A DNA stretch of 64,000 nucleotides, from positions 53,208 to 117,207 of the forward strand of contig DCAB01000019.1 of the NCBI GenBank assembly GCA_002311855.1. Reading direction: 5' to 3'. Source of the DNA: Candidatus Dadabacteria bacterium UBA1144. Its GTDB lineage: Bacteria > Desulfobacterota_D > UBA1144. The notes under the pieces are model-generated. The model did no database searches and was not told where the DNA came from. It worked only from the letters and a program-made list of their open reading frames with translations. Numbering within the stretch: position 1 is the stretch's first letter; each line of letters starts with the position of its first letter. A program made the position numbers and the translations under genes. Of the stretch, positions 29,301 to 37,293 are shown in pieces.

Positions 29301-30027
29301 CAATGAGGTCCTGATTAAATTAGTTTCTGATAATATTTTAAAACCAAAAGGACTATCTCAAATATGGAATGCCGTAAGTTTTAATGAATGCATTGATATA
29401 TACGATGAGGGTTTTAAGAATAAATTAGAATCATTATATTTTTTCAGACAACAAGTAAAACAAGATAAAAAAAATCAAACTTATCTCTCATCGTCTGATT
29501 TTATATCTCCTAATAAAGCCGACAAAGACATACTAGGAGGATTTATTGTTACTTCGGGTCACGAAGTAGATGAATATGCAGCAACATTTAAGGAACAAGG
29601 GGACGACTATACCTCGATAATTATTAAGGCCCTAGGTGATAGGATTGTTGAAGCATCTTCCGAGTATTTGCATAAACAAATAAGAATTGAAAATGGCGAG
29701 GATGAAAGCTTTAGTCTGAATGGTTTGATAAAGGAAAAATATAAAGGAAGTCGTCCAGCACATGGTTATCCATCATGCCCTGATCATTCTGAAAAAAACA
29801 AACTATGGAATCTCCTTGAAGTCGAAAAAAATATAGATGTATCGCTGACTGAAAACTTTGCGTTAAATCCGGCTTCTTCAATTTGTGGCCTTTATTTCTT
29901 CCATCCTCAATCAAAATATTTCAACTTAGGAAAAATCAATAGAGATCAGTTTGAGGAATATTGCGACAAGAAAGAATATAGTCGAGACAAACTCCGAAGT
30001 ATCCTGCAGAACAATCTAGTTAATTAG
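26350..30027 (+). CDS. metH: Cobalamin-dependent methionine synthase
   Basis: Transfers methyl from methyltetrahydrofolate to homocysteine through cob(I)alamin. All four modules are present in 1225 residues: homocysteine domain (1-340) with zinc ligands in GMNCGLG and VGGCCGTTP; folate domain starting [12 protein letters not shown]12 cap and binding domains with [10 protein letters not shown] (the cobalt-ligand His) and [11 protein letters not shown]; and the AdoMet reactivation domain with [12 protein letters not shown] (family usually RPAPGYPACPDH). ATG at 26350 is preferred to GTG at 26347; both overlap the preceding hydrolase. The cell therefore needs B12, made or imported elsewhere. Confidence 0.97.
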   Translation: MSGNPIKNKIFNLLDIECSKRILLMDGAMGTMIQKYKFEEPDYRGDFFKHHSIDLKGNNDVLNITKIDAIKEIHKQYILSGADIIETNSFNGTKIAQSDYNLEDYVRDININAVQAVKEAISETVDKVEGRKIFIAGAMGPTNRTASMSPDVEDPGKRNVTFDQLAQAYYEQSKYLLEGGVDLFLPETTFDTLNLKAAIFGLNTLFREIGFRLPVFLSVTFSDKSGRTLSGQTINAFWESIRHANPYAVGMNCGLGASSLINYIETLSEIADTKIFCYPNAGLPNPLSDTGYDETPDMTSKEIKKFVDSSLLNFVGGCCGTTPDHINAIKKVIKGATPRKKLQKRNLSSYSGLEHLTKDETNSFLVIGERTNVTGSPQFARLIKEGAYEEALEIAKQQVANGAHIIDINFDEGLLDSEQCMTNYLNLIASDPDITKVPIMIDSSKWSVLEAGLKCIQGRGIVNSISLKEGEDEFVSQAQKVLDFGASVVVMAFDEKGQATGVEDRLKICKRAYDILVDKVGFKASDIIFDTNILTIATGIDEHRKYAINFLESIKKIKDLCPGSLTSGGVSNLSFAFRGNNKIREAMHSSFLYHAINNGLDMAIINAGMLEIYEEINKDLLEKVEDVIFDKSNHATDNLIDYANQIGSKKTISKEEDAWMKWDLEKRISHQIVKGIATNIEQDAEQARQKYSSPLDVIEGPLMDGMKIVGELFGDGKMFLPQVVKSARVMKKAVNYLKPFMDKEKVISSSTGKILIATVKGDVHDIGKNIVSVVAECNGYEVLDLGVMVSCKEIIENASEFRPDIIGLSGLITPSLDEMTNNVIEFGKNNLNVPVLIGGATTSRAHTAIKIAPNYKRDVVVYVPDASLVVGVCRKLLNKKESNKYKQSIVKEQKDFAKKYKKDKNINFISLEEARQKRFKPDFSLIKNQIENFNLQIWNFDIEEIINYIDWSPFFWVWDFKGVYPGIFKNKKYGEQARTLFEDANEVLIKLVSDNILKPKGLSQIWNAVSFNECIDIYDEGFKNKLESLYFFRQQVKQDKKNQTYLSSSDFISPNKADKDILGGFIVTSGHEVDEYAATFKEQGDDYTSIIIKALGDRIVEASSEYLHKQIRIENGEDESFSLNGLIKEKYKGSRPAHGYPSCPDHSEKNKLWNLLEVEKNIDVSLTENFALNPASSICGLYFFHPQSKYFNLGKINRDQFEEYCDKKEYSRDKLRSILQNNLVN

Positions 30028-30061
30028 CAGTCTAGATTTTATAGCTCGATATTCCAGATTA

Positions 30062-30433
30062 CTATGGCTCTATAATACTTTCAAAAACTAATTCCTCTAT
30101 TACTTTTTTAACGTTTTTGACTAATTGATTTTTGGTTAATTGTTTTTTCGTCCCAATCTTTACAGCTTTTTCTTTTAATGCACTATCTAGGTGGGGATAA
30201 TATGCAATTGTATCTATAGTGTGGCAGCCCCTGTTTTTAAAAATTTCCTTAAAATATATTGTATCTACGAGATTGAATGCTATATCCATAATACAAATGG
30301 GATAATTGCACTTAATTAATATTGTTTCGATATCATGTTCATTTTTTACTTGGACTAAATCATAATTCTGTTTGCACGAAGATTTAAGTTTCGAGAAAAA
30401 AATCAAATCTTTAGTAACAACTGGTATAATCAT
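30062..30433 (-). CDS. Receiver-like alpha/beta protein of unknown function
   Basis: A 123-residue protein without a recognised family. Alternating strands and helices (MIIPVVT, YDLVQV, YPICIMDIAF, TIDTIAYYPHLD, then a Lys-rich helix) resemble a response-regulator receiver; the Asp at the end of the third strand, in CIMDIAF, would be the phosphorylation site, but the acidic pair after strand 1 is lacking. No output domain or histidine kinase is nearby. The start at 30433 is chosen because earlier residues run into the divergent HAD gene. It lies tail to tail with metH. Confidence 0.5.
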   Translation of the reverse strand: MIIPVVTKDLIFFSKLKSSCKQNYDLVQVKNEHDIETILIKCNYPICIMDIAFNLVDTIYFKEIFKNRGCHTIDTIAYYPHLDSALKEKAVKIGTKKQLTKNQLVKNVKKVIEELVFESIIEP

Positions 30434-30455
30434 ATAGTTAATTTTCACTTGTACT

Positions 30456-31163
30456 ATGAGCAAATTCAATACAGTTTCTTTTGATGCGGCAGACACGCTA
30501 TTCTTTATAAAAGAAGGACTAGGGAATACTTATTGTAATGTCTTGAAGAAATATTCTTCTAGTTACGATCCAAGTGATATTTCTAGATGTTTTAAAAAAC
30601 ACTTTTCATCCAGAAAGGGTTTACATTTTGATTGCCTTAAAGGGGATGAGCTTTTTAAAGCAGAAAAACAGTGGTGGCATAGTTTAGTAAGGGATATATT
30701 TCTGCAATTAGGTATGTTTAAGGATTTTGACGACTATTTTGATGATCTTTATGATTATTTCTCTTTAGATGCTTGGCAGATTTATCCTGATACGATACCT
30801 ACATTAAAGAAATTAAAAGATATGAATTTTAAAATTACGATAACATCAAATTTTGATTCTAGGATATATAAGGTATGTGATCATTTTCAAATTAACAAAT
30901 ATATTGATTCTTTTACAATTTCTTCTGAAGCAGGATATTCAAAGCCTGATAAAAAATTATTTTTTAAATCATTAGATAAAATAGGGTCCGTACCCCTAGA
31001 ATCTCTTCATGTCGGTGATGATTATGAACTTGATTATGTTCCCAGCAATGAAATCGGAATGAAATCTTTATTAATTAATCGAAATGAAATTAAAAACTAT
31101 AATCCTGATATTACTACCATATCATCACTTGAATCGATTACGGAGTATCTCAATGAACGTTAA
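30456..31163 (+). CDS. HAD-superfamily phosphatase (HDHD3-like)
   Basis: A 235-residue HAD hydrolase. Motif 1 is FDAADTLF: the nucleophile Asp is there, but the acid-base Asp two residues on is Ala, as in the FDAAGTL variants of the HDHD3-like branch. Motif 2 is ITSNF, motif 3 the Lys of YSKPDKKLF, motif 4 VGDDYELD. A cap of helices lies between motifs 1 and 2. Substrate unknown. It begins 22 bases from the divergent receiver-like gene and overlaps the next gene by 11 bases. Confidence 0.8.
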   Translation: MSKFNTVSFDAADTLFFIKEGLGNTYCNVLKKYSSSYDPSDISRCFKKHFSSRKGLHFDCLKGDELFKAEKQWWHSLVRDIFLQLGMFKDFDDYFDDLYDYFSLDAWQIYPDTIPTLKKLKDMNFKITITSNFDSRIYKVCDHFQINKYIDSFTISSEAGYSKPDKKLFFKSLDKIGSVPLESLHVGDDYELDYVPSNEIGMKSLLINRNEIKNYNPDITTISSLESITEYLNER

Positions 31164-31593
31164 TCCAAATTTGTTAGCACTAATTGTTGCTGCGATATGG
31201 GGTCTGGCCCCTATATTTGAGAAATTAAGCCTGCAAGTTATGTCTCCCATTTATGTCTTATGTGTTCGATTTTTTCTAGTTACTTGCTTATTGGTGCCCA
31301 TATTTATTTCCTCAAACCAAGTACTAAGTTTAGATGATTTAACTTTCAGAAACTTATTGCTTATTTTGGTACCGGGTCTTTTAGCGGTTCTGGGTATATA
31401 CCTTTACTTTAATGCACTTTCTGGATCATCGGCTTCTAAGATTGTCCCATTGACTGCTATTTATCCCTTATTTACATGTTTTTATGCTTATATCTTTTTA
31501 AAAGAAGATTTTACTACTGAGAAAATAATAGGAACTATTCTGATTGTTGCAGGGGTCTTTGTACTTAATTACAAAGATTATCTTCAAAATTAA
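31153..31593 (+). CDS. Half-size EamA-family membrane protein
   Basis: A 146-residue protein with about five membrane helices, from AIWGLAPIFEK (typical first-helix motif of EamA/DMT transporters) to TIEKIIG-like and GVFVLNY at the C-terminus. Typical EamA transporters have two such domains in about 300 aa; single-domain members exist and work as dimers, as do SMR proteins. ATG at 31153 overlaps the HAD gene; an earlier in-frame TTG/ATG at 31084 would start inside it. The substrate is not predictable. Confidence 0.75.
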   Translation: MNVNPNLLALIVAAIWGLAPIFEKLSLQVMSPIYVLCVRFFLVTCLLVPIFISSNQVLSLDDLTFRNLLLILVPGLLAVLGIYLYFNALSGSSASKIVPLTAIYPLFTCFYAYIFLKEDFTTEKIIGTILIVAGVFVLNYKDYLQN

Positions 31594-31851
31594 TTAAAAA
31601 CGCCAGTTTGTCCAACTGTTATCCTCTTCACCCATATGCATCCTCCCTCCCCCCATCTCTTTAAATCTTCGAAGGGATTTCTCAGTATATTTTTTACCAC
31701 AAAAATGGTAGGCAACACTAAAGAAAATAATCGCAATTGGGATAGTTCCCATGATTAATCCAAAAAAGCCAACCTCAACTCCAACACTGTCACTCGCATC
31801 ACGCCAACGAAAGTGCGGTCCATTTGATGCTAATTGATAAAAAACGAACAA
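31594..31851 (-). CDS. Small two-helix membrane protein behind hemB, start unresolved
   Basis: No family recognised. The product has two hydrophobic segments (IIPILFVFYQL just at its start, and GFFGLIMGTIPIAIIFF) and a charged, Met/Gly-rich tail ending NSWTNWRF. The listed start is a TTG at 31851, but the frame stays open upstream to a TGA at 31902-31900 and the residues there (KASALRWSIIPI) continue the first helix. Five codons before that TGA is an ATG (31917) only 10 bases after the hemB stop. So either translation starts after the TGA at an unusual codon, or the TGA is read through, or the gene is broken. Confidence 0.5.
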   Translation of the reverse strand: MFVFYQLASNGPHFRWRDASDSVGVEVGFFGLIMGTIPIAIIFFSVAYHFCGKKYTEKSLRRFKEMGGGRMHMGEEDNSWTNWRF

Positions 31852-31927
31852 GATAGGGATGATGGACCATCTAAGTGCAGAAGCTTTGGGGCCCGTATGT
31901 CATTGGTCGCCATCCATGAGTAATTCT

Positions 31928-32902
31928 TTAGTTCTTTCTAATTAATTTAGCATATTCCAAAGCAAAATAAGTAATAATCATATCCGCACCAGCTCTTTTT
32001 ATAGATAAAAGAGATTCATGCATAACGTCATTCAAATCTAAATAGCCTTTATCCGCAGCAGTTCTAATCATTGAATATTCTCCACTAACCTGATAGGCAA
32101 CAATAGGGAGTAGGGATAAATCTCTAGCTTCTTTTATCACATCAAGGTAAAAACTAGCCGGCTTTACTATTAGCATGTCGGCCCCTTCAGCTTCATCATA
32201 TAATATTTCTTTTATAGCTTCTCTCGAATTTGCCGGGTTGATTTGGTAGGTCTTTTTATCACCTTTCTTAGGTGAAGAATTCAATGCATCTCTAAAAGGT
32301 CCATACAAAGATGAAGCAAATTTAGCAGCGTACGACATTATAGAAATATCATGAAATCCTTTAGAGTCCAATTTCTGTCTAATCTTCAAGACTCTTCCGT
32401 CCATCATATCTGATGGTGCCACTATGTCTACACCACTTTGGGCATGAATTATTGCTTGCTTACATAAGATGTCCACGGTTTTGTCATTTAGCACTTCGTT
32501 TTTATATACGAGCCCATCGTGCCCATCAGAATTGAATGGATCAAGAGCAATATCTGATATGATAACAAGTTCTGGAAATTCTTTTTTGATTTTCTTTATT
32601 GATAAAGGTAGTAATCCGTTTTTGTTTATTGCTTCTGTAGCTTTTTTGTTTTTTTTGTTTTTGGGAATTACTGGAAAAAGAATTACTGCATTGATACCTA
32701 ATTTTATTGCTTGATTGATGTCATGAAAATGGAGGTCTAATGTTTTTCTTTGGACTCCCGGCATTGAAGGAATATCTTCAGTTTTGTTTTTGCCATCTAT
32801 TAAAAAGATTGGAAAAATTAGATCATTTACGGATATGGTTGTTTCTTCAACCAAATTCCTAATACTTTCTTTTTTTCTTAATCTTCTACCTCTTACAAAC
32901 AT
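31928..32902 (-). CDS. hemB: Delta-aminolevulinic acid dehydratase (porphobilinogen synthase)
   Basis: Condenses two 5-aminolevulinate molecules to porphobilinogen in haem and cobalamin synthesis. The 324-residue protein has the two Schiff-base lysines (MSYAAKFASS and LIVKPAS) and the N-terminal RGRRLRKKESIRNLVEET. The metal site reads DIALDPFNSDGHDG, the Asp-rich form, not the Cys triad, so it should be a magnesium-type rather than zinc-type enzyme. The ATG is placed by the family N-terminus; AAAGGA directly abuts it, which is unusually close. A small membrane protein gene follows. Confidence 0.95.
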   Translation of the reverse strand: MFVRGRRLRKKESIRNLVEETTISVNDLIFPIFLIDGKNKTEDIPSMPGVQRKTLDLHFHDINQAIKLGINAVILFPVIPKNKKNKKATEAINKNGLLPLSIKKIKKEFPELVIISDIALDPFNSDGHDGLVYKNEVLNDKTVDILCKQAIIHAQSGVDIVAPSDMMDGRVLKIRQKLDSKGFHDISIMSYAAKFASSLYGPFRDALNSSPKKGDKKTYQINPANSREAIKEILYDEAEGADMLIVKPASFYLDVIKEARDLSLLPIVAYQVSGEYSMIRTAADKGYLDLNDVMHESLLSIKRAGADMIITYFALEYAKLIRKN

Positions 32903-32993
32903 TCCTTTAATTATATTATCATTTAATTATCATTAAAGGTCTGTTAAATATTTTGATTAGTCTGCATAAACTATATATGATTAAGCATCTGTA

Positions 32994-33662
32994 ATGATTA
33001 AAAAATTGGTAATATTTGATTTTGATGGAGTCATATATGACTCCGAACCACTTCACTTGAAAGCTTTTAATGCCGCTTTGACTTCGATTAAAAAAGAGAT
33101 AACCAGGTCTATTTATTATGAGGAGTATTGCTCATTTGATGACAAAGGTGTTTTTACAACGCTTCTCAAAAAAGAGAGGATTGATTTTAATGACGGTTTA
33201 ATTAATAAACTAATTGAATCCAAGCATAGATATTTTGACAAATACCATGATTCTGAAACAAGTATTTATCCTGGTGTACTAGATTTAATTTCGAGATTAT
33301 CAAAGAAATATATTTTAGCTATTGGTTCTGGGGCAAGAAGACTAGAAATTGTTAGAATCTTAAATAAAGAAAATATAATTTCCCATTTTGAAACTATCGT
33401 ATCATCTGATGAAACGAATTATCCAAAACCAAATCCTGAAACATATATTCAAGTCTTAGATAGAATCAACGAAACTTATCAAGTGGATTCAAACGAAAGT
33501 GTCGTGGTTGAAGATACTCCAAAAGGTATCATTGCTGCAAAAAGTTCCGGAATGAAATGCATCGGCATAACTAATGCGTTGGATTCAGTTCATCTATCAG
33601 ATGCTGACACAGTCGTTAAGACTTATGAAGAGATAGATCAAAATCTAATTAACTCTCTCTAG
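32994..33662 (+). CDS. HAD-IA phosphatase/phosphomutase (beta-phosphoglucomutase or Gph-like)
   Basis: 222-residue HAD protein with intact motif 1 FDFDGVIYDSEPLH, cap domain, motif 2 AIGSGARR, the Lys of NYPKPNPETY (motif 3) and VVEDTPKGIIAA (motif 4). DGVIYDSEPLH is typical of the branch containing beta-phosphoglucomutase, phosphoglycolate phosphatase and DOG1 phosphatases. The exact substrate is open. It is the only plus-strand gene between hemB and ileS apart from the unknown gene at 36952, and ends 18 bases inside the convergent M20 peptidase. Confidence 0.82.
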   Translation: MIKKLVIFDFDGVIYDSEPLHLKAFNAALTSIKKEITRSIYYEEYCSFDDKGVFTTLLKKERIDFNDGLINKLIESKHRYFDKYHDSETSIYPGVLDLISRLSKKYILAIGSGARRLEIVRILNKENIISHFETIVSSDETNYPKPNPETYIQVLDRINETYQVDSNESVVVEDTPKGIIAAKSSGMKCIGITNALDSVHLSDADTVVKTYEEIDQNLINSL

Positions 33663-34775
33663 TAAACTGTTAAAAACTATGTCGGCGCATTGATAAAATT
33701 CTCTCAATAATAATTTTTCATTCTTTGTATGAACTTCTCTCATCCCAGTCCCTAGATTTACTGTATTAACTCCGTTTTTTATGAAGAAATTGGCATCAGC
33801 TCCACCGCCTGTTTCAACAAGATTGATTTTATATTTTAAATCCTTACAAGAACTAAGAATTCTTTTTATGATGAACGAGTTTCTACTTAAGTTGATTGCG
33901 CCATAGATTCTTTCTTTTGTAAATTTTATAGAAAACTTTTTATTTACTCTTTTGTATTTTTTTTCAGTAGCAGCTAAAATTCTTTTTATTTTATTAAGTT
34001 GGGCCAGGATGGTTCTTTCGTTATGGCCACGAATTTCACACGATATTGTGGTTCTACCTGGAACTATATTTATTGCTGACCCACCATTAATTTTTCCAAT
34101 ATTAATTGTAGTGTTTCTATTGATTCTCCCAGTTTTTATTTTTGTTATTATTTCAGAGGCTACAACTATAGAGCTCAGCCCCTGTTCGGGATTGATTCCA
34201 GAATGAGCTTCGATTCCATTGATTTGAATTGAAAAAAAATCAGAAGCTGGGCCTTTAACGACTAGCCTTTCGGGGCTCATGCTATCCAACACTATGCCTT
34301 CTTTGGATTTGATTAACTTGTAATCTAGGAATTTAGCGCCAAGAAGTCCGATTTCTTCGCATGTTGTAATAGCTGCTTCGATATTTAGGTGACCTAGTTT
34401 TTTTGAACTGAATATCTCTAATATTTCTAGTATTATTGCCAATCCACTTTTATCATCAGATCCAAGAATGGTATTACTAGCACTTGATACATAATTCTTT
34501 TTAATAATGGGTTTAATTCCATTTCCAGGAACAACGGTATCCATATGAGATGATAGGATTATTGTCGGTAGTTTTGGATTTGAAATAATTCTTGCGATTA
34601 TATTTCCATGATTTGATTTTGTTTTTATATGAGAATTGTCTATATCGTATCTGATTTTTAGCTTTTTAAGTTTATTTTTTATATACTCAGCGACTTTTTT
34701 TTCGTTTCTAGATTCACTATCAATTTTGACCAAATCTATAAAAGTTGATAACAATCTTTTTTTATTAATCGTCAT
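33645..34775 (-). CDS. M20-family metallopeptidase (PepT-like)
   Basis: 376-residue dizinc aminopeptidase/deacylase. Metal ligands are visible in SSHMDTV, LGSDDKSG, TCEEIGLLGAK (the catalytic Glu pair) and VLDSM; GIEAHSGINPEQG begins the dimerisation domain and GGGADANFF, HTKNE complete the site. The closest branch is PepT/PepT-like. A peptide substrate is likely but not proven. It lies 4 bases after lpdA on the same strand. Confidence 0.87.
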   Translation of the reverse strand: MTINKKRLLSTFIDLVKIDSESRNEKKVAEYIKNKLKKLKIRYDIDNSHIKTKSNHGNIIARIISNPKLPTIILSSHMDTVVPGNGIKPIIKKNYVSSASNTILGSDDKSGLAIILEILEIFSSKKLGHLNIEAAITTCEEIGLLGAKFLDYKLIKSKEGIVLDSMSPERLVVKGPASDFFSIQINGIEAHSGINPEQGLSSIVVASEIITKIKTGRINRNTTINIGKINGGSAINIVPGRTTISCEIRGHNERTILAQLNKIKRILAATEKKYKRVNKKFSIKFTKERIYGAINLSRNSFIIKRILSSCKDLKYKINLVETGGGADANFFIKNGVNTVNLGTGMREVHTKNEKLLLREFYQCADIVFNSLLERVN

Positions 34776-34779
34776 TTCT

Positions 34780-36189
34780 TCAAAAATTCCTTGGACTATT
34801 ATTCAATACTAAAGCGCTTTCAAATATAATTTCAGAAAGAGTTGGGTGAGGATGTATGGTCTTAATGATTGAGTCTATTGTTAAATCGTTACTCATTATT
34901 AATGCAATTTCAGAAATCATCTCTGTAGCACCTCTTCCAATTATATGACCACCTAATATTTTTTTATCCTCGTCTACCAATAATTTACAAAAACCTACCA
35001 TATCGTCTGTCGCTAGAGACTTGCCATTTGCTTTGAATGGATATTTGACTGTATCGTATTTAATCTTTTTAGCTTTCGCCATATCTTCGGTGATGCCTAT
35101 GTAAGATATTTCTGGCTGACAGTAAATGCACGCAGGTACTATTAAAGAAGAATTGGGCAAATCTTTATTTGAGGCTATAACATCATTAATTAACAGAGAT
35201 CCTTCTTCACTTGCTTTGTGTGCCAACATTAGACCGCCAATCACATCTCCAATTGCGTATATTCCATCTACACTAGTTTTGAAATTTCTATCAACCTTTA
35301 TAAAACCAAAATTATCTTTTAAAACACCTATCGAATCAAGATTAAGAGATTCTGTATTAGGTATTCTTCCAGTTGATATTAATATTTTGTCATATTTTGC
35401 AAGCTTAGTATTGGTTTCTTCGTTTGACTCTGGGCTTAAGAGTTCGACTTCCACAGAAGATTCACCTATCTCTTTCAATTCAATCGAAGTAGATTCATAA
35501 ATTTTTATCCCACGTTTTTTGTAGGACTTTTTTAGCTCAGATACTATATCTGCGTCAAGCGAAGATAAAATTGATTCTTCTTTCTCAATTATTGAGACAT
35601 TGACTCCAAAACTTGAGTATAAATATGCAAACTCGATTCCGATATATCCTCCACCTACAATACATATATTTGAAGGTAATTCGCCTGAATCAAGGATAAA
35701 GTCGCTATCAACGATTAATAATCCATCTGGATTCAGTCCTGGCGGAAAGGAAGGCTTCGAGCCAGTACTAATAACGATATTCTTAGTTTTAATTATTTTT
35801 TTATCATTTTGAGATTTTATTTCCAAAGTATTTTTGTCAATGAATCTTGCCTTGCCATCAAATATTGTTATATCTTTTTTGGTAAGTAAAACATCAAGAC
35901 CACTTTTTAGCCTCCGTACATTTCTTTTGCTATTTTCAATGACTTTATTAAAGTCGACTGTTATCTTCTCGATTAGGAAACCTTTTTGTTTTGCTTTGTT
36001 AAATAGTTCATCAGCAAGTTCTGCTGACTTTAAAAGGGATTTTGATGGGATACATCCTCTATTTAGACATGTTCCTCCCAAATCCTTTTTTTCAATTAGC
36101 GCTGTTTTGTATCCTAATTTTGCTGATTCAATTGCAGCGACATAGCCACCAGGACCTCCACCAATAATGGCAATCTCAAATTCACTCAT
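34780..36189 (-). CDS. lpdA: Dihydrolipoyl dehydrogenase
   Basis: E3 subunit of 2-oxoacid dehydrogenase and glycine-cleavage complexes; reoxidises dihydrolipoamide with NAD. Over 469 residues: FAD motif IIGGGPGGYVAA, redox disulfide GGTCLNRGCIPSK (Cys41, Cys46), NAD motif IVGGGYIGIEFA, the second FAD segment YAIGDVIGG, and the His-Glu catalytic pair in HPHPTLSE near the C-terminus. E1 and E2 genes are not in the window. Overlaps the SDR by 8 bases at its start. Confidence 0.95.
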   Translation of the reverse strand: MSEFEIAIIGGGPGGYVAAIESAKLGYKTALIEKKDLGGTCLNRGCIPSKSLLKSAELADELFNKAKQKGFLIEKITVDFNKVIENSKRNVRRLKSGLDVLLTKKDITIFDGKARFIDKNTLEIKSQNDKKIIKTKNIVISTGSKPSFPPGLNPDGLLIVDSDFILDSGELPSNICIVGGGYIGIEFAYLYSSFGVNVSIIEKEESILSSLDADIVSELKKSYKKRGIKIYESTSIELKEIGESSVEVELLSPESNEETNTKLAKYDKILISTGRIPNTESLNLDSIGVLKDNFGFIKVDRNFKTSVDGIYAIGDVIGGLMLAHKASEEGSLLINDVIASNKDLPNSSLIVPACIYCQPEISYIGITEDMAKAKKIKYDTVKYPFKANGKSLATDDMVGFCKLLVDEDKKILGGHIIGRGATEMISEIALIMSNDLTIDSIIKTIHPHPTLSEIIFESALVLNNSPRNF

Positions 36190-36886
36190 TGTTGATATCC
36201 TCCATTCTAATAAAATTAGAATTTGATGCCTTTGAATTTTCTGAAATCAAATATGAAATTGTCTTTGCAATATCTAAAGGATGAACCCATTTTGAATGAT
36301 CATCATTTGGCATTAAATTCCTGTTGTCTTGAGTGTCGATTGTGCCTGGTATTATACAGGTAACTCTTATTTCTAATTTCTTAAGTTCTTTGGATAGCGT
36401 TTTACTTAAATTAATCAAAGCGGCCTTAGAAGCTGAATAAGCGGTCATGTTTTCGAATCCTATTTCTCCTGCTTCGGCTCCTATATTAATTATTGAAGCA
36501 TTTTCAGATTTTAAAAGAGCTTTAACTGATAAATTGCATATATTGAAAACAGAAAAATAATTCATATTCATCATTTCTTTTGCATCTTCAAGATTTGATT
36601 CAATAAACTTCTTCTGTTGAAATCCTCCAACTAAATTGATTAATGAATCGATTTTGTTGTCCTCTGTGATGATTTTGTTAATGCACTCATCAGTACTGTC
36701 CATACAGGTAAGATCACAATTTATAAAATTTATATTTTTTTTTTCAATATCGCCAAATCTGTTCAATTCGTTTTCGAATATATATGTGCAATAAATTCTA
36801 TTATCACCTTTGAGTAAAAATCTTGTAAGTTCTGTGCCCAGATTTCCTGTACCACCAGTTATCAAAATTATTGATCTTTTAGACAT
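36182..36886 (-). CDS. Short-chain dehydrogenase/reductase
   Basis: 234-residue SDR with cofactor motif TGGTGNLG, LVGG in place of NNAG, and the catalytic YSASKAALIN. A Ser is expected about 13 residues before the Tyr, but the segment reads INIGAEAGEIG, lacking an obvious Ser; the enzyme may be atypical. The C-terminal RMEDINNE replaces the normal dGG tail. ATG at 36886 is preferred over 36901 because MSKRSIILITGG fits family spacing. Translationally coupled to lpdA by overlap. Substrate unknown. Confidence 0.78.
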   Translation of the reverse strand: MSKRSIILITGGTGNLGTELTRFLLKGDNRIYCTYIFENELNRFGDIEKKNINFINCDLTCMDSTDECINKIITEDNKIDSLINLVGGFQQKKFIESNLEDAKEMMNMNYFSVFNICNLSVKALLKSENASIINIGAEAGEIGFENMTAYSASKAALINLSKTLSKELKKLEIRVTCIIPGTIDTQDNRNLMPNDDHSKWVHPLDIAKTISYLISENSKASNSNFIRMEDINNE

Positions 36887-36951
36887 ATCTAAACTTATCA
36901 TATTTTGTATTTTTGATAAATTTGAACATAATAGGAGTAATATATCTTAAT

Positions 36952-37284
36952 ATGGAAATGTTTATTAAGGCTGAAACTCCTAGAGCTAAAAAAGGTTGGG
37001 GTATGGGATCTACTATGATGGCGGGTGATTCGAAAATTAGAGGGGTTAAGCTTCTTGTAACCGAAATCAGAGATGGTGAAGAAAAAAATGTCCGAATAAT
37101 ACACAGGCTTAGTTCTTCATTTAATTCATTAATAAAATTTAATGATGATATTAAAATAACAAATCAAGAATATGGAATAAAGATAATTCAAACTATTAAT
37201 CAAGACAATTATAATAATGATATTTGGGATCAATGGGTACTATTTTCAAGAAAAATTTATGATAATATCAAAAAAACTCTTTAA
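36952..37284 (+). CDS. Hypothetical protein
   Basis: No family recognised. The 110-residue soluble protein begins MEMFIKAETPRAKKGWGMG, is rich in Lys, Ile and Asn, and has strand-like VKLLVTEIRD and VRIIHRLSS followed by YGIKIIQTIN and a helical, aromatic C-terminus. ATG at 36952 is chosen; the frame is open from a TTG at 36913, and AGGAG lies 14 bases before the ATG, rather far. It stands alone on the plus strand, 66 bases from the divergent SDR, and is followed by ileS after 9 bases, so it may be co-transcribed with it. Confidence 0.55.
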   Translation: MEMFIKAETPRAKKGWGMGSTMMAGDSKIRGVKLLVTEIRDGEEKNVRIIHRLSSSFNSLIKFNDDIKITNQEYGIKIIQTINQDNYNNDIWDQWVLFSRKIYDNIKKTL

Positions 37285-37293
37285 GGTAAATAA

